A stretch of DNA of 64,000 nt from Bdellovibrionales bacterium Ga0074137 (GCA_001464715.1 LNDT01000034.1:19321-83320); one strand, 5' to 3'; counted from the first letter of the stretch, positions 17,785 to 27,242 are shown. A program made the numbers and translations. The notes: a model not told the origin generated them from the sequence alone.

Positions 17785-18855
17785 TTAGAATGGCGTGCGC
17801 TCGGCACCGAAACCCTGTCGTTCGAGTTCGAACTTCCGCCGATTGTGCACGGCGCACTTTAATTCGAGATTTTCGATAGCATCAGTGCCGCCGTCGACAA
17901 GTCCTTTGATGTGGTCGATCTGCAGCTGGTACGTAGACCCGCAAACCTCACCCACTGAGTTCAGCCACCGACATGATTGATCGCGCCGATGAAGGGCCCG
18001 AACAATATTCACACTTTGGTAGCTGCGATGGATGCGATTCGAAGCGGACTTCGACTTGACCTCAACGGCTATCGGCATCGCGGGTTTCAAGTTCGAAATC
18101 GAACTAAGTGCTAGGTTCGAATTCGAACTGGTTTTCGAGAGATCAATGTTCGTTTTGAGCTTTCGTGGATCCTTTTTCTCCAGAAAGAATTTTGCGGCCT
18201 CGGCAACGGTTTCGCCGAGCTTCGCATTGTGGTTTTTGTGCGTGTTTAGCTCTCGCACCCGCTTTAGATTTTCGAATTCCTCTTTTGAAAGATGGACTTC
18301 AATGGTGACCGAACCGTCTTGGTGAACCCGAACTCTTTCAATGGGATTGATTTTGATATCTAGCTCCTGAGCTATGATTTGGGCGGACGCATGCTCAGAA
18401 GATCGATTCTTTAAAAAGCTTCCGCTACTTTCCGTACTCTCGACATGCTTGGTGTTCTCGAAGCACCCCCGATTCACAATCTTCTCGACCAAATCTCGCT
18501 TTTGACCGACTGAAACTTTCATCCCCGGATTTTCTTTCTCGGCCTGGCGAATACCCATCGAGATCAAAGTGATTTGTCCGAGATTGATTTTTCCGCTGGC
18601 CAGCTCTTCTTTGATTTCCGGAACAACGTCCAATAATCGGGCTGCATCGATTCGGTTTTGCGCGGTGGCGCGCGGATAGCCGAGATGATCTGTGAGATAT
18701 CCGAAAATACTGGTGCATCCATGATCGAGGTAGAGTCGTCGCACCATAAACTCATGAATGTGCGAGACGATCTCTGCCGTGAGCGCCAGATCACGCTTAG
18801 AAAGATCGCGAAGTTTTTCGGTCAACGTTTCGTTCGATAGGACTTTGAGATTCAT
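17785..18855 (-). CDS. HNH endonuclease-domain protein
   Basis: A ~356-residue protein with a C-terminal HNH nuclease fold: RALHRRDQSCRW, then CGSTYQLQIDHIKGLVDGG and IENLELKCAVHNRRK, giving the Cys pairs, the D-H catalytic pair and the final N..H. The N-terminal ~110 residues (LSNETLTEKLRDLSKRDLAL onward, with YLTDHLGYPRATAQNRIDAARLL) resemble the helical part found before HNH domains in large multicopy families of soil and predatory bacteria. A Ser/Asn/Leu-rich variable linker joins the two. ATG 18855 is preceded by GGGGGAG at good spacing, so upstream starts are not needed. The nuclease target and role are unknown. A mobile-intron or defence role cannot be shown from context. Confidence 0.85.
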   Translation of the reverse strand: MNLKVLSNETLTEKLRDLSKRDLALTAEIVSHIHEFMVRRLYLDHGCTSIFGYLTDHLGYPRATAQNRIDAARLLDVVPEIKEELASGKINLGQITLISMGIRQAEKENPGMKVSVGQKRDLVEKIVNRGCFENTKHVESTESSGSFLKNRSSEHASAQIIAQELDIKINPIERVRVHQDGSVTIEVHLSKEEFENLKRVRELNTHKNHNAKLGETVAEAAKFFLEKKDPRKLKTNIDLSKTSSNSNLALSSISNLKPAMPIAVEVKSKSASNRIHRSYQSVNIVRALHRRDQSCRWLNSVGEVCGSTYQLQIDHIKGLVDGGTDAIENLELKCAVHNRRKFELERQGFGAERTPF

Positions 18856-19493
18856 TTTGGTCTCCCCCTCAAAAAACCCTACCATCGGTTTTTGAAGAGA
18901 GAATTTTCGCGCAAGGAGTCTCGCCATAAAGCCAAAATTTCTAACACGAGCCGCTTCGTGAATTCATCACCGGACGTCGAGCCAAGCGTCGATACGCGCT
19001 TTGAAAGCAGGCTCGAGAGACACGTAAAAATGCGCAAACCAATTTCGTTTATCGTCCCAAATCGCGGTCAAATTTTATTTCTAAAAATCTTCGAGATTAG
19101 CAACAGTGCGTTAGCCATCGAAGAATTCACAGGTGAAAGTCGCAGATCTTCTTTCGTGCTGCTTCCAGCAAGTCCAAGCTGAACAAAAAAACTAGTGGCA
19201 ACAATCGACGCGAATTCCAGTTCGAACTCGAACTCACGTACGTAAATCACAAATTCAGACCGAAGAAGTCGAACTCGGCAGATGCCCGAAAATAGCGGGA
19301 CGCAAAATGGTGATGGTGTCGCGGCGCCTTCGTACGCGCGGGTCGAGGGCCCGGAAGGCCCGAGCCGAGTCCGCGAGCGCAAATTTCGCTGCCTCCGTGA
19401 ACAACGCGGACAGGCACCGAAGGCGGCAGCGAAATTACGCGTATCGCGGAGGAGCCGAACTCACCGCGACCCCGCGAGGCTTTTGTTTTTCGA
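18856..19493. other. 638-base non-coding or decayed region
   Basis: No confident gene. The left part (18892-19182) is open on the plus strand from a TTG; the product includes RLERHVKMRKPISFIVPNRG and FLKIFEISNSALAIEEF, which loosely recalls the start of a PilZ domain, but no ribosome site and no proper start are visible, so a gene remnant is possible. GTTCGAACTCGAACT at about 19220 resembles motifs inside the HNH gene. The right part holds hairpin element C. Confidence 0.45.
19310..19475. repeat. Modular hairpin repeat, diverged copy C (limits approximate)
   Basis: The segment GAGGGCCCGGAAGGCCCGAG near 19345-19364, followed by a CCGAGTCCGCGAG module, matches the corresponding modules of copy A with few changes. 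A 12-bp perfect inverted repeat (19382-19393 with 19425-19436) forms a separate stem, and GTACGCG and CGCGTAT flank the modules as imperfect outer arms. The CCGAATCGGG core of copies A and B is absent. It lies just past the 3' end of the gene at 19494-20450, again without a U-tract. Confidence 0.6.
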
Positions 19494-20450
19494 TTACTGT
19501 GCGTAGCCGACCAGCGGCCGCATTTGTCGCCAGAACCAATTGAGCATCGGATCTAAGTCGATGGAATCAATCACCGTCACTTCGTCAGTGCCGGCCGCCT
19601 CAGCCATCACTTCGTACTCAGAAACTGGCAGCGCAAGGCCCGGACCTACATTAATGAATCGCGCGACACCCTGGTGCTCAACCACTTCCGTCATGAGGCG
19701 CTTGATATCCATGACCGGCTGACCGACCTCGATCATGCCGCCATCTTCCGAGCGAATAAACGCACGGAACTCGGTCAAACAAACTCCACTCAATGAAGGA
19801 AGGCTTGAAGTGGCAACAATCGACAGCGTTTCGCGCGTGGCCGCTCGATCAGCCTCGGCCGACGTGTTCGCAGTCCCGCCGCACAAAGGCGCCTGAAACC
19901 CAGGCAGAAGACCCAGAGATGGTCCTCCCTGAGAAGGTACCGAGGAAATTCCTGGCGCCAAGTTCGAATCGTCTCGTTTCGTCAAAGGCGACAAAGTTTT
20001 AAGAGCCGCCGAGTTTTTGACCATCGACTCAAATGTCATTTGACCGGCACAAACTAGCAGCGCCGAATCGCCATTCGAACTTCCGACAAGAACATCGGGC
20101 AAGCGCTGTGTCTTCATAAGACGGTCATAAAGTCCTACTTGAACAATTGCCGCCAAAAGACTTTTAATTTTGATGTTTCTGAAAAACGATTCGTCTTCAG
20201 TGATCGTCGCGCCCAACAGATCAATGCGCTCGACATCGAGACTATCTAAAATCCGCTGAGCCTCTCGAATCCGCAGCGAGACTTCAGGAATTCGAACAGC
20301 GCCCAACCGAAGCTCGAGAAAATCGAGCCCATTTCGTCCGGCGAAGACGACTCCTGTCGCCGGAAGGCTGACTGATCTCGCCAGTGCTCCCGTTGTCGGC
20401 GGATTTTCAGACGTATTCATTGGTAACTTAATGTCTTTGTTTTCTGGCAC
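19494..20450 (-). CDS. FabD-like acyltransferase-fold protein, active-site motif altered
   Basis: A 318-residue protein that I read as a distant relative of malonyl-CoA:ACP transacylase. Family-like parts are the helix-rich stretch up to LLAAIVQVGLYDRL, then DVLVGSSNGDSALLVCAGQMTF at the place of the nucleophile elbow, where FabD has GHSLGE and this protein has GSSNGD, and ARFINVGPG near the end, matching the conserved VGPG. A Ser is kept but its surroundings differ, and the His of the dyad is not evident. It may therefore be a non-catalytic or altered-specificity member. Start is GTG 20450 with GAGGGG upstream; ATG 20420 is an alternative. It stands alone, divergent from gspC. Confidence 0.6.
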   Translation of the reverse strand: MPENKDIKLPMNTSENPPTTGALARSVSLPATGVVFAGRNGLDFLELRLGAVRIPEVSLRIREAQRILDSLDVERIDLLGATITEDESFFRNIKIKSLLAAIVQVGLYDRLMKTQRLPDVLVGSSNGDSALLVCAGQMTFESMVKNSAALKTLSPLTKRDDSNLAPGISSVPSQGGPSLGLLPGFQAPLCGGTANTSAEADRAATRETLSIVATSSLPSLSGVCLTEFRAFIRSEDGGMIEVGQPVMDIKRLMTEVVEHQGVARFINVGPGLALPVSEYEVMAEAAGTDEVTVIDSIDLDPMLNWFWRQMRPLVGYAQ

Positions 20451-20864
20451 AGCCTCACCCCTCGTTAGCGTAACCCTTCGTAAACGCGCAGCCCCGTCAG
20501 CAAATTTGCCAAGGACCCTTTCTGCTTTCGTTCACGTCACTCGCGACACAATCATGTCGCATTCCTCAGTACAGCATCCTCTGTGCCAGTTTTCGGTCCT
20601 CGATAGGCCGAGATTATTTCGAGAGAAAACCGGGGACAAAAAGAAACTGATTTGTTGCGGTCAACGCTTACGTTTGAGCCAAGCACTTTCTCCGTCAGAA
20701 CGTTTCGACTTCGAGCGAACAAACAGTGGTCACTCACCCTGAAGGGAATTCAAGGGCCGTTGAAATTGCAGGAGTCTAGGTGCGTCGAAGATCGCGCCAG
20801 CACTAAGTCGGGGTCGCCACGAAAGCGGTGCCGCACCCGCTAACCTCTCTGATACTCTCGGGAA
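20451..20864. other. Divergent intergenic region before gspC
   Basis: A 414-base stretch between the FabD-like gene and gspC. It should hold the promoter of the twelve-gene gsp operon. I find no convincing promoter hexamers, repeat or hairpin. Short open frames on both strands lack ribosome sites and family features. Confidence 0.4.
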
Positions 20865-21755
20865 ATGAATTCGCAGCGCCCTGGTCTTGAGACTCTCGCA
20901 ATTGTCGCCCTGCTGCTCTTGCTCGGATATGCCGCGGCGGATCTCTCATTATTATCGCTGAGAGAAAAACTTCTTCCCACCGAACCGCCCATCACGCGCG
21001 CAGCGGCCGGACCGGGACCGACTTATGTCGGAAAAGAAAAATATCAAATCATCACAGGTCGAAATATTTTCTCCAGCGATCAGCGCATTCCGGATCCCAT
21101 TGGCGGAGCGCCAACAAAAATTGAAGATGGGCAGCCTGTTCTGTCGCAGCTCCCACTCGCATTGGTCGGAACATTGGTCCACGCAAACCCTCTAAGGTCC
21201 GTGGCCACCGTGAACATGAAAAGTAAAAACGAAGTCATTGCGATTCGAGTCGAGGGCGAATTTCCAGAAAACATGGGGACCGTCACAAAGATCGAACGCT
21301 CGCGCATGGTGTTTAGAAACAACGCCAGCGGTCGGCTTGAGTACATCGAACTTAAAGACGAAGGCCTTCTCACTTTTGGTTTAGCGGCCGCAACGACGCT
21401 CGTTCCTGGCATCACGATGAATAGCGAGACCGATCGAACCGTGAAGCGCGATGTTCTTGAAGGCTACCTCAAGGATCTTCCAACGATTCTGCAGCAAGCG
21501 CGCGCCGTACCTCGCATTGGGCCCAACGGAAACGTCGAGTGTTTTAATATCGCAGAACTTCAGGCCGGCAGTGTTTTAGAGACGATCGGCATACGGCGCG
21601 GCGATTGTATCGAGACCGTCAACGGTCAGCGCATCGACTCTCCGGCGAAAGCGATGGAGCTCTTTCAGTCGCTTCGCTCGGGAACTGATCAAATCAATAT
21701 CGGTTTTGAACGCGGCGGTCGCAAAGAAAACGGAAATTACACGATCGTCGAGTAG
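20865..21755 (+). CDS. gspC: Type II secretion protein GspC
   Basis: GspC links the inner-membrane platform to the secretin and helps recruit substrates. The 296-residue protein has one N-terminal helix (LETLAIVALLLLLGYAAADL), a periplasmic HR domain with the segment LPLALVGTLVHANPLRSVA, and a C-terminal PDZ-like domain (about 215-290) with the phrase AGSVLETIGIRRGDCIETVNG and RIDSPAKAMELFQSL. These are seen directly and are the standard GspC plan. It opens the operon; gspD begins about 50 bases later. A weak CGGGA precedes the ATG. Confidence 0.93.
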   Translation: MNSQRPGLETLAIVALLLLLGYAAADLSLLSLREKLLPTEPPITRAAAGPGPTYVGKEKYQIITGRNIFSSDQRIPDPIGGAPTKIEDGQPVLSQLPLALVGTLVHANPLRSVATVNMKSKNEVIAIRVEGEFPENMGTVTKIERSRMVFRNNASGRLEYIELKDEGLLTFGLAAATTLVPGITMNSETDRTVKRDVLEGYLKDLPTILQQARAVPRIGPNGNVECFNIAELQAGSVLETIGIRRGDCIETVNGQRIDSPAKAMELFQSLRSGTDQINIGFERGGRKENGNYTIVE

Positions 21756-21813
21756 CAGCTTTAGAAGTTTTAAAAATTAAGTTACGGGCAACGTATCAAA
21801 GACAAGGATGTCG

Positions 21814-24255
21814 ATGAACCAGCAGTCGATGAAACAAAATAAAGAAACCGCCAATCTCTGGACTCAGGCTCTTCGAAGCTTGATCGCACTCACCATGGTC
21901 ACGTCGACTCTTCCGATGGCAGCTCAGGGTCAGAACGAAGATCTTGATCGTCTTTTTGACGACGAAGAACTTGAAGAGCCCGTCGGTAACTTCAATCAGG
22001 CTCCGCCCCCACCGATGGGCGCAGGAAGTCCGTCTGTTGAGCAAGGCGCCGATGCTCCCGCACCATTGAGTGATTTTTCGTCCGGTGGAAGTGGCCTCAG
22101 CAATCGCCCCGTAAAACCAATGGTCGTTCAACCTGCTCCGGGCCGCGCTTCGGGCGCGCCAAGTCTTGCGGATGCGCAGATTGAGGACATGACAGATGAA
22201 AACTACCCCGATCTTGTTGAAGCGAACTTTCCAAACGCTGAGATCACAGACGTTGTTAAAGCGATCTCGCAGCTGACGAACAAGAATTTCATTATCGATC
22301 CCGGCGTGCGCGGAAAAATTTCGATCTTGGCACCTTCTAAAGTCACAGTGGCTGAAGCGTATAAGGCGTTCTTAGCAGCTTTGGCCGTGAACGGCTTTAC
22401 GGTTGTACCTTACGGAAAATTTTTAAAAGTAAAAGCCTCAAGGAACGCGCAGAGAGACTCGATCGAGACGTACACAGGAAAGTACGCACCTACGAGCGAC
22501 ATCTACATCACGCGTATCATTCACCTAAAACACATCTCGGCCGAAGAAGTGAATAAGCGGCTTCGCGTACTTCCCTCAAAAGACGGCGAGATGACACCCT
22601 ACGAGCCAACAAACTCGCTTCTCATCACAGACTACGGCGCCAACGTCGAACGCATGGTGAAAATCATCAACGAGCTTGATCGTCCCGGGTTTGAAGAGCA
22701 GCTCAACGTGATCCCAATACGCTATGCAAAGTCGAAAGATTTGGCCGACCTCATCAATCAAATCATCAACAAAGAAACCCGCAGCGGCGGCGGACAAGCA
22801 CCGGCCTTTGGCGCCAACGTTCCCCGTTTCCGTTCGCGCGGAGGTACGGCGGCTGGCGGAACTCCTGAAGAGCTTTCTTTGGTGGCCCCCGATGACAGAA
22901 CGAACTCTTTGATCGTTGTCGGAAATAAAGCCGGAATCGAAAAAGTCCGAGACCTTGTGAAAAAACTTGATAACAAACTCGATCCCGCAGAAGCCGGCGG
23001 CGTTTTCGTTTACTACGTACGCTACGGTGAGGCCGAGAAAATCGCGCAGACAATCAGCGGTCTTGCCAGTGGATCCTCCAGCGCGGGCGCCTCGTCAAGT
23101 CCACTGGGTGGCGTCGGAGGCGGTGGCTTCGGGGGCGGCGGCACAACACGCGCTGTATCTCCTTTGGATCGTCAGAATATTTTTGGTGGCGATGTTAAAA
23201 TCAACGCTGATAAAAACACCAACTCCCTCGTCATCACGGCTTCAAAGCAAGATTACGACACCGTAAGATCCCTTCTCGCGAAGCTTGATATCGCTCGCGA
23301 TCAGGTTTTTGTTGAAACGATCATTATGGAAATGAACGCCAACAAAACGCGCGACTGGAATCCGGCTTACATCTATTTAGATCCGGCCTCGAAAGGAATC
23401 GGCCGCGGCGGCTTTGCGAAGCAAGGGACATTGACTGATATCGTCAGCGGTGGCGATAAAGGCGGAGCCGTACTTGGTTTTGGAAGCGGCCAGACTGTCG
23501 ACTTCACAATTCCCGGAACGACGACTGTAACCAAGATTCCGTCGCTTCTTGCCTTCATCTCGTTCATCCAACAAAACGTCGAATCCAACATCTTGTCGAC
23601 GCCAAGAATTATGGCTCTCGACAACGAAGAAGCGACGATTGAAGTGGGCGACAAAGTCCCCGTCAGCGCCAGTACAACGAGTGTCGGAAATAACGTGGTC
23701 AATGACGTGAAGTTTGAAAATGCGACCATCAAACTCACGATGACCCCGTTCATTCGCCCCTACTCGAACGAAGTTCGTATGAAACTTGATCAGAGTGTGA
23801 AGCAGGTCAACGCCAACGCCGGTGTTGCTTCGGGACTTCAAGCGCTGGCTACGACCATTTCTGATCGCTCCGTAAAAACAAACATCGTCGTAAATTCAGG
23901 CGACACAGCTGTCTTGGGCGGACTTATCCGAGACGAAGATGCAATCGATGAAGCGAAGATTCCGATTTTGGGCGATATCCCCGTCTTGGGATGGCTCTTT
24001 AAGTCGCGCACCAATACGAAGAAGAAGATCAATCTTGTGATCTTCATTACTCCGAAGATCATTCGAAGCGTCACCGACAGCCAGAGACTTCTTGGCGAAA
24101 AGGCCAACGAGCGCATTGACTGGATCAAACGAAACTTCGATGGTCGCGATCCCAATGGTGCAAAAATGGATTCGCTTCCGCGCACGACAAAACGTTCAAG
24201 AGATCAGCGTGTGAATAAAACCAACACTGACCGGCCCGTGAACCTTAACCAATAA
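21814..24255 (+). CDS. gspD: Type II secretion secretin GspD
   Basis: GspD forms the outer-membrane channel. After a signal peptide (LTMVTSTLPMAAQGQ) and an acidic, Pro-rich linker come N0 (NFPNAEITDVVKAISQLT), N1 (ITRIIHLKHISAEEVNKRL), N2 (NVIPIRYAKSKDLADLINQI) and N3 (VFVYYVRYGEAEKIAQTI), and then the secretin domain with VGDKVPVSAST and AVLGGLIRDE. N3 holds a Ser/Gly-rich loop (GGVGGGGFGGGG). The final ~60 residues, basic and charged, follow the barrel and may be the S domain that a pilotin binds. ATG 21814 is preferred over 21808 because AAGG (21804-21807) is spaced correctly only for it. Confidence 0.96.
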   Translation: MNQQSMKQNKETANLWTQALRSLIALTMVTSTLPMAAQGQNEDLDRLFDDEELEEPVGNFNQAPPPPMGAGSPSVEQGADAPAPLSDFSSGGSGLSNRPVKPMVVQPAPGRASGAPSLADAQIEDMTDENYPDLVEANFPNAEITDVVKAISQLTNKNFIIDPGVRGKISILAPSKVTVAEAYKAFLAALAVNGFTVVPYGKFLKVKASRNAQRDSIETYTGKYAPTSDIYITRIIHLKHISAEEVNKRLRVLPSKDGEMTPYEPTNSLLITDYGANVERMVKIINELDRPGFEEQLNVIPIRYAKSKDLADLINQIINKETRSGGGQAPAFGANVPRFRSRGGTAAGGTPEELSLVAPDDRTNSLIVVGNKAGIEKVRDLVKKLDNKLDPAEAGGVFVYYVRYGEAEKIAQTISGLASGSSSAGASSSPLGGVGGGGFGGGGTTRAVSPLDRQNIFGGDVKINADKNTNSLVITASKQDYDTVRSLLAKLDIARDQVFVETIIMEMNANKTRDWNPAYIYLDPASKGIGRGGFAKQGTLTDIVSGGDKGGAVLGFGSGQTVDFTIPGTTTVTKIPSLLAFISFIQQNVESNILSTPRIMALDNEEATIEVGDKVPVSASTTSVGNNVVNDVKFENATIKLTMTPFIRPYSNEVRMKLDQSVKQVNANAGVASGLQALATTISDRSVKTNIVVNSGDTAVLGGLIRDEDAIDEAKIPILGDIPVLGWLFKSRTNTKKKINLVIFITPKIIRSVTDSQRLLGEKANERIDWIKRNFDGRDPNGAKMDSLPRTTKRSRDQRVNKTNTDRPVNLNQ

Positions 24256-24302
24256 ATTTCGGGGCCTATCGGCCCACTTTCGCCCCAAAGGACACTGAAC
24301 GA

Positions 24303-25994
24303 ATGGCAGCGATTCAAATAGACAGCGTTCTGATAAAAAACACCTCTCTTTCCGAAGAGCAGGTAACGCTTCTCCTTGATCAGCCTTCGGCCACGGGAGC
24401 TTCCATTCGCGATCTACTGACGCGAAAAGAAGGTCAGACCGCCGACGATGTCTTAAGTGATCTGGCCGGCCAAATGGGTCTTACCTATTTAAGAGAAATT
24501 CCCGTCAACGAAATCAACGTCGATCTTGTTCGAGATATCCCGATTGGGTTTGCGAAAAAACATGAGGCGCTTCCTCTCAAAGAAGACGCGCTGTCGGTTC
24601 ATGTCTTGGTCACAAACCCCCTGAACACGCGGATCCTTGACGATCTCCGCGTGATCTTCAAAAAACGAATCGTACCCGTGATGACGTCAAAAACTCGCGT
24701 CATCGATGCCATCAATAAATTGTACGAAAAAAGCACTTCGGGGCTTCAAGGACTTGAAGGAATTGAAGACGATGATTTGGATCTCGAAGATCAAATCATC
24801 GATCTTTTAGAGAGCGGCGACGACGATGCGCCCGTGATTAAGCTCGTCAACACCCTGCTCTTCCGCGCGGTGAAAGAAAAAGCGAGCGATATTCACATTG
24901 AACCTTACGAGCGCGATATGGCCGTCCGTTTCCGCATCGACGGTGTTCTCTTTGATATCTATAAACCGCCTAAAAAACTTCAGAACTCGATCACTTCGCG
25001 TATTAAGGTTATGGCGAACCTCAACATCGCTGAAAAGCGACTTCCGCAAGACGGCCGTATTCCCCTAAAACTGGGCGGAAAAGATATCGACGTCCGTCTT
25101 TCAACGGTGCCGACAGCTTTTGGCGAACGCATCGTCATGCGTCTTCAGGATCGTTCGAACGTCGTACTTCAGCTCGAGCAATTGGGATTCAGCGAAGAGA
25201 GTATGGGAATCTTGACGGAGGATCTTTTAAAGAGGACCTACGGGATTTTGCTTGTAACGGGCCCCACAGGCTCCGGTAAATCGACAACGCTCTACGCGTC
25301 GCTCACTCGCATCAACAACTCGGAATTGAATATCCTCACGGTCGAAGACCCCGTGGAACAACGGATTCACGGAATCGGTCAGGTTCAAGTGAATGCGAAA
25401 ATCGGACTTACCTTCGCTCAAGGTTTAAGATCTTTCCTTCGTCAGGATCCCGACGTCATTATGATCGGAGAGATTCGAGATTTGGAAACGGCCGAGCTTG
25501 CTATCCAGGCTTCGCTCACGGGTCACTTGGTGTTTTCAACGCTTCATACGAACGATGCCGCGGGCGCCTTCCCACGACTGATGGACATTGGCTGCGAACC
25601 GTTTTTAATCGCGACATCAATTCAAGGAGTCATATCCCAACGCCTCGTCCGCGTTCTTTGCCAGCACTGCAAATCTCCGCATGTCGCGACCGATGCCGAC
25701 CTTGTCTCACTGGGTCTTAGCCGTGAAGCCGTTCGAGGAGCCACGATCTATAAATCCGTGGGCTGCGAACACTGTAACGGGAAAGGCTATCTTGGACGAA
25801 CAAACATACAAGAGCTTCTCCTGGTCACGGATGACATTCGCACCATGATCATGCAGCGAAAAGACGGCGGAGCCATCAAGCGACGAGCTCTTGAACTTGG
25901 AATGAAGACGTTCCGTGATCATGGGGTCGAGAAAGTTCTCAAAGGCATCACCACCATTGAAGAAGTCTTGGCCAACACGCAAATTGATCTCTAA
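24303..25994 (+). CDS. gspE: Type II secretion ATPase GspE
   Basis: A cytosolic hexameric ATPase that drives pseudopilus assembly. The 563-residue protein has the N-terminal GspL-binding domain, then Walker A VTGPTGSGKST, the Asp box, Walker B IMIGEIRD and the His box STLHTNDAAGAF. The Zn-binding CxxC pairs are CQHC and CEHC. All catalytic motifs are intact. The 47-base gap after gspD contains a GGGCC-TATC-GGCCC hairpin (24262-24275) that could reduce expression of E relative to D, followed by AAAGGA as ribosome site. Confidence 0.97.
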   Translation: MAAIQIDSVLIKNTSLSEEQVTLLLDQPSATGASIRDLLTRKEGQTADDVLSDLAGQMGLTYLREIPVNEINVDLVRDIPIGFAKKHEALPLKEDALSVHVLVTNPLNTRILDDLRVIFKKRIVPVMTSKTRVIDAINKLYEKSTSGLQGLEGIEDDDLDLEDQIIDLLESGDDDAPVIKLVNTLLFRAVKEKASDIHIEPYERDMAVRFRIDGVLFDIYKPPKKLQNSITSRIKVMANLNIAEKRLPQDGRIPLKLGGKDIDVRLSTVPTAFGERIVMRLQDRSNVVLQLEQLGFSEESMGILTEDLLKRTYGILLVTGPTGSGKSTTLYASLTRINNSELNILTVEDPVEQRIHGIGQVQVNAKIGLTFAQGLRSFLRQDPDVIMIGEIRDLETAELAIQASLTGHLVFSTLHTNDAAGAFPRLMDIGCEPFLIATSIQGVISQRLVRVLCQHCKSPHVATDADLVSLGLSREAVRGATIYKSVGCEHCNGKGYLGRTNIQELLLVTDDIRTMIMQRKDGGAIKRRALELGMKTFRDHGVEKVLKGITTIEEVLANTQIDL

Positions 25995-26021
25995 CTCACT
26001 TTCGTGAGACGCTAAGGTCGT

Positions 26022-27242
26022 ATGCCAGTTTTTGAATACAAAGGTCTTAACCAGTCCGGTAAAAACGTTCGAGGCTCGGTCGATGCCGAGAATGCGCGAA
26101 CGGCCCGAACTCGTTTAAAAAAAGACGGCATTTTCGTTACTGAAATACGCGACAAAACTAAAGCGCAGGCCGCCAAAGCCAAAGGCTCAAAACCAACGGG
26201 CGGAAAAGTTCCGATTTCAGACCTAGCAAATCTCACGCGCCAGCTGGCCACACTGCTTCGCGCAGGAATTCCTCTTGTCGACAGCCTCATTGCTGTCGCC
26301 GATCAAATGGAAAATCCACTTCTAAAAGACGTGGTCTCCGATGTGAAAACTCAAGTCAACGAAGGCTCGACGCTTCACAAAGCCATGGCAAAATACCCCA
26401 ATATATTTTCTCACATCTACATCACCATGTGCGAAGCCGGGGAAGCCACAGGCACCCTCGACGTCATTCTTTTAAGACTCGCCGAGTTCACAGAGGCCCA
26501 GAATGCTCTGGTTGCGAAAGTGCGCGCGGCCATCATGTATCCGGTGATCATGACTGTATTTTTAACGGCCATGCTTGCGGTGATTTTCATTTTCGTTGTA
26601 CCGCGCATGTCGGCCGTGTTCGAAGGCGCCGAGATGGAGCTTCCTTGGTACACAGAAGTCGTCATCGCGGTCAGCGGAATCTTCGTTGAGTACTGGCTTG
26701 CGGTTATTATCGCCGTCTTCGCGGCCGTGATTATGGTGAGGTCTTGGAAAAGCTCACCTTCCGGAGCGCGCCAGTGGGACAGGATTGTTCTTAAAACTCC
26801 GATGATAGGCCGCCTGGCGAGGATGATTGCCGTGTCCCGTTTTGCTCGAACTCTCTCGACCCTGCTTGCGGGCGGAGTGGCGATGCTTCAAGCGATGGAC
26901 ATCGTTAGAAACGTGGTCGGCAATTCAGTATTAGCCGAAGCCATCGACGAAGCTCGAAACAATATCCGCGAAGGAGAGTCGATCGCAGCACCTTTAAAAC
27001 GGTCCGGTCAGTTCTTCCCGATCGTCATTCACATGATCGCCATCGGTGAAAAAACAGGTGAACTCGAAAGCATGCTTTCGCAGGTCAGTACGAGCTTTGA
27101 TTTCCAAGTCGATACCGAGATCGAGGGTGTCACCGCGGCCCTTGCCCCGCTGCTCATCGTCGTCATGGGACTTCTCATCGGAAGCGTCGTTTTTTCGATA
27201 ATGATTCCGATCTTTCAAATGTCGCAGATTGGTGCCCAGTAG
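26022..27242 (+). CDS. gspF: Type II secretion inner-membrane platform protein GspF
   Basis: The 406-residue polytopic protein of the secretion platform. It starts MPVFEYKGLNQSGK, the typical opening, has two related T2SSF domains (LTRQLATLLRAGIPLVDSL and the second FARTLSTLLAGGVAMLQAMD) and three helices, including VIMTVFLTAMLAVIFIFVVP and the final LIVVMGLLIGSVVFSIMIPI. Length, repeats and helix order are those of the family. A 118-base gap follows before gspG and may hold a secondary promoter for the pseudopilin genes. Confidence 0.96.
   Translation: MPVFEYKGLNQSGKNVRGSVDAENARTARTRLKKDGIFVTEIRDKTKAQAAKAKGSKPTGGKVPISDLANLTRQLATLLRAGIPLVDSLIAVADQMENPLLKDVVSDVKTQVNEGSTLHKAMAKYPNIFSHIYITMCEAGEATGTLDVILLRLAEFTEAQNALVAKVRAAIMYPVIMTVFLTAMLAVIFIFVVPRMSAVFEGAEMELPWYTEVVIAVSGIFVEYWLAVIIAVFAAVIMVRSWKSSPSGARQWDRIVLKTPMIGRLARMIAVSRFARTLSTLLAGGVAMLQAMDIVRNVVGNSVLAEAIDEARNNIREGESIAAPLKRSGQFFPIVIHMIAIGEKTGELESMLSQVSTSFDFQVDTEIEGVTAALAPLLIVVMGLLIGSVVFSIMIPIFQMSQIGAQ

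Noticed and set aside
17785..18855. HNH gene as part of a restriction or homing system
   Set aside because: No methyltransferase, intron boundary or other defence gene is adjacent.
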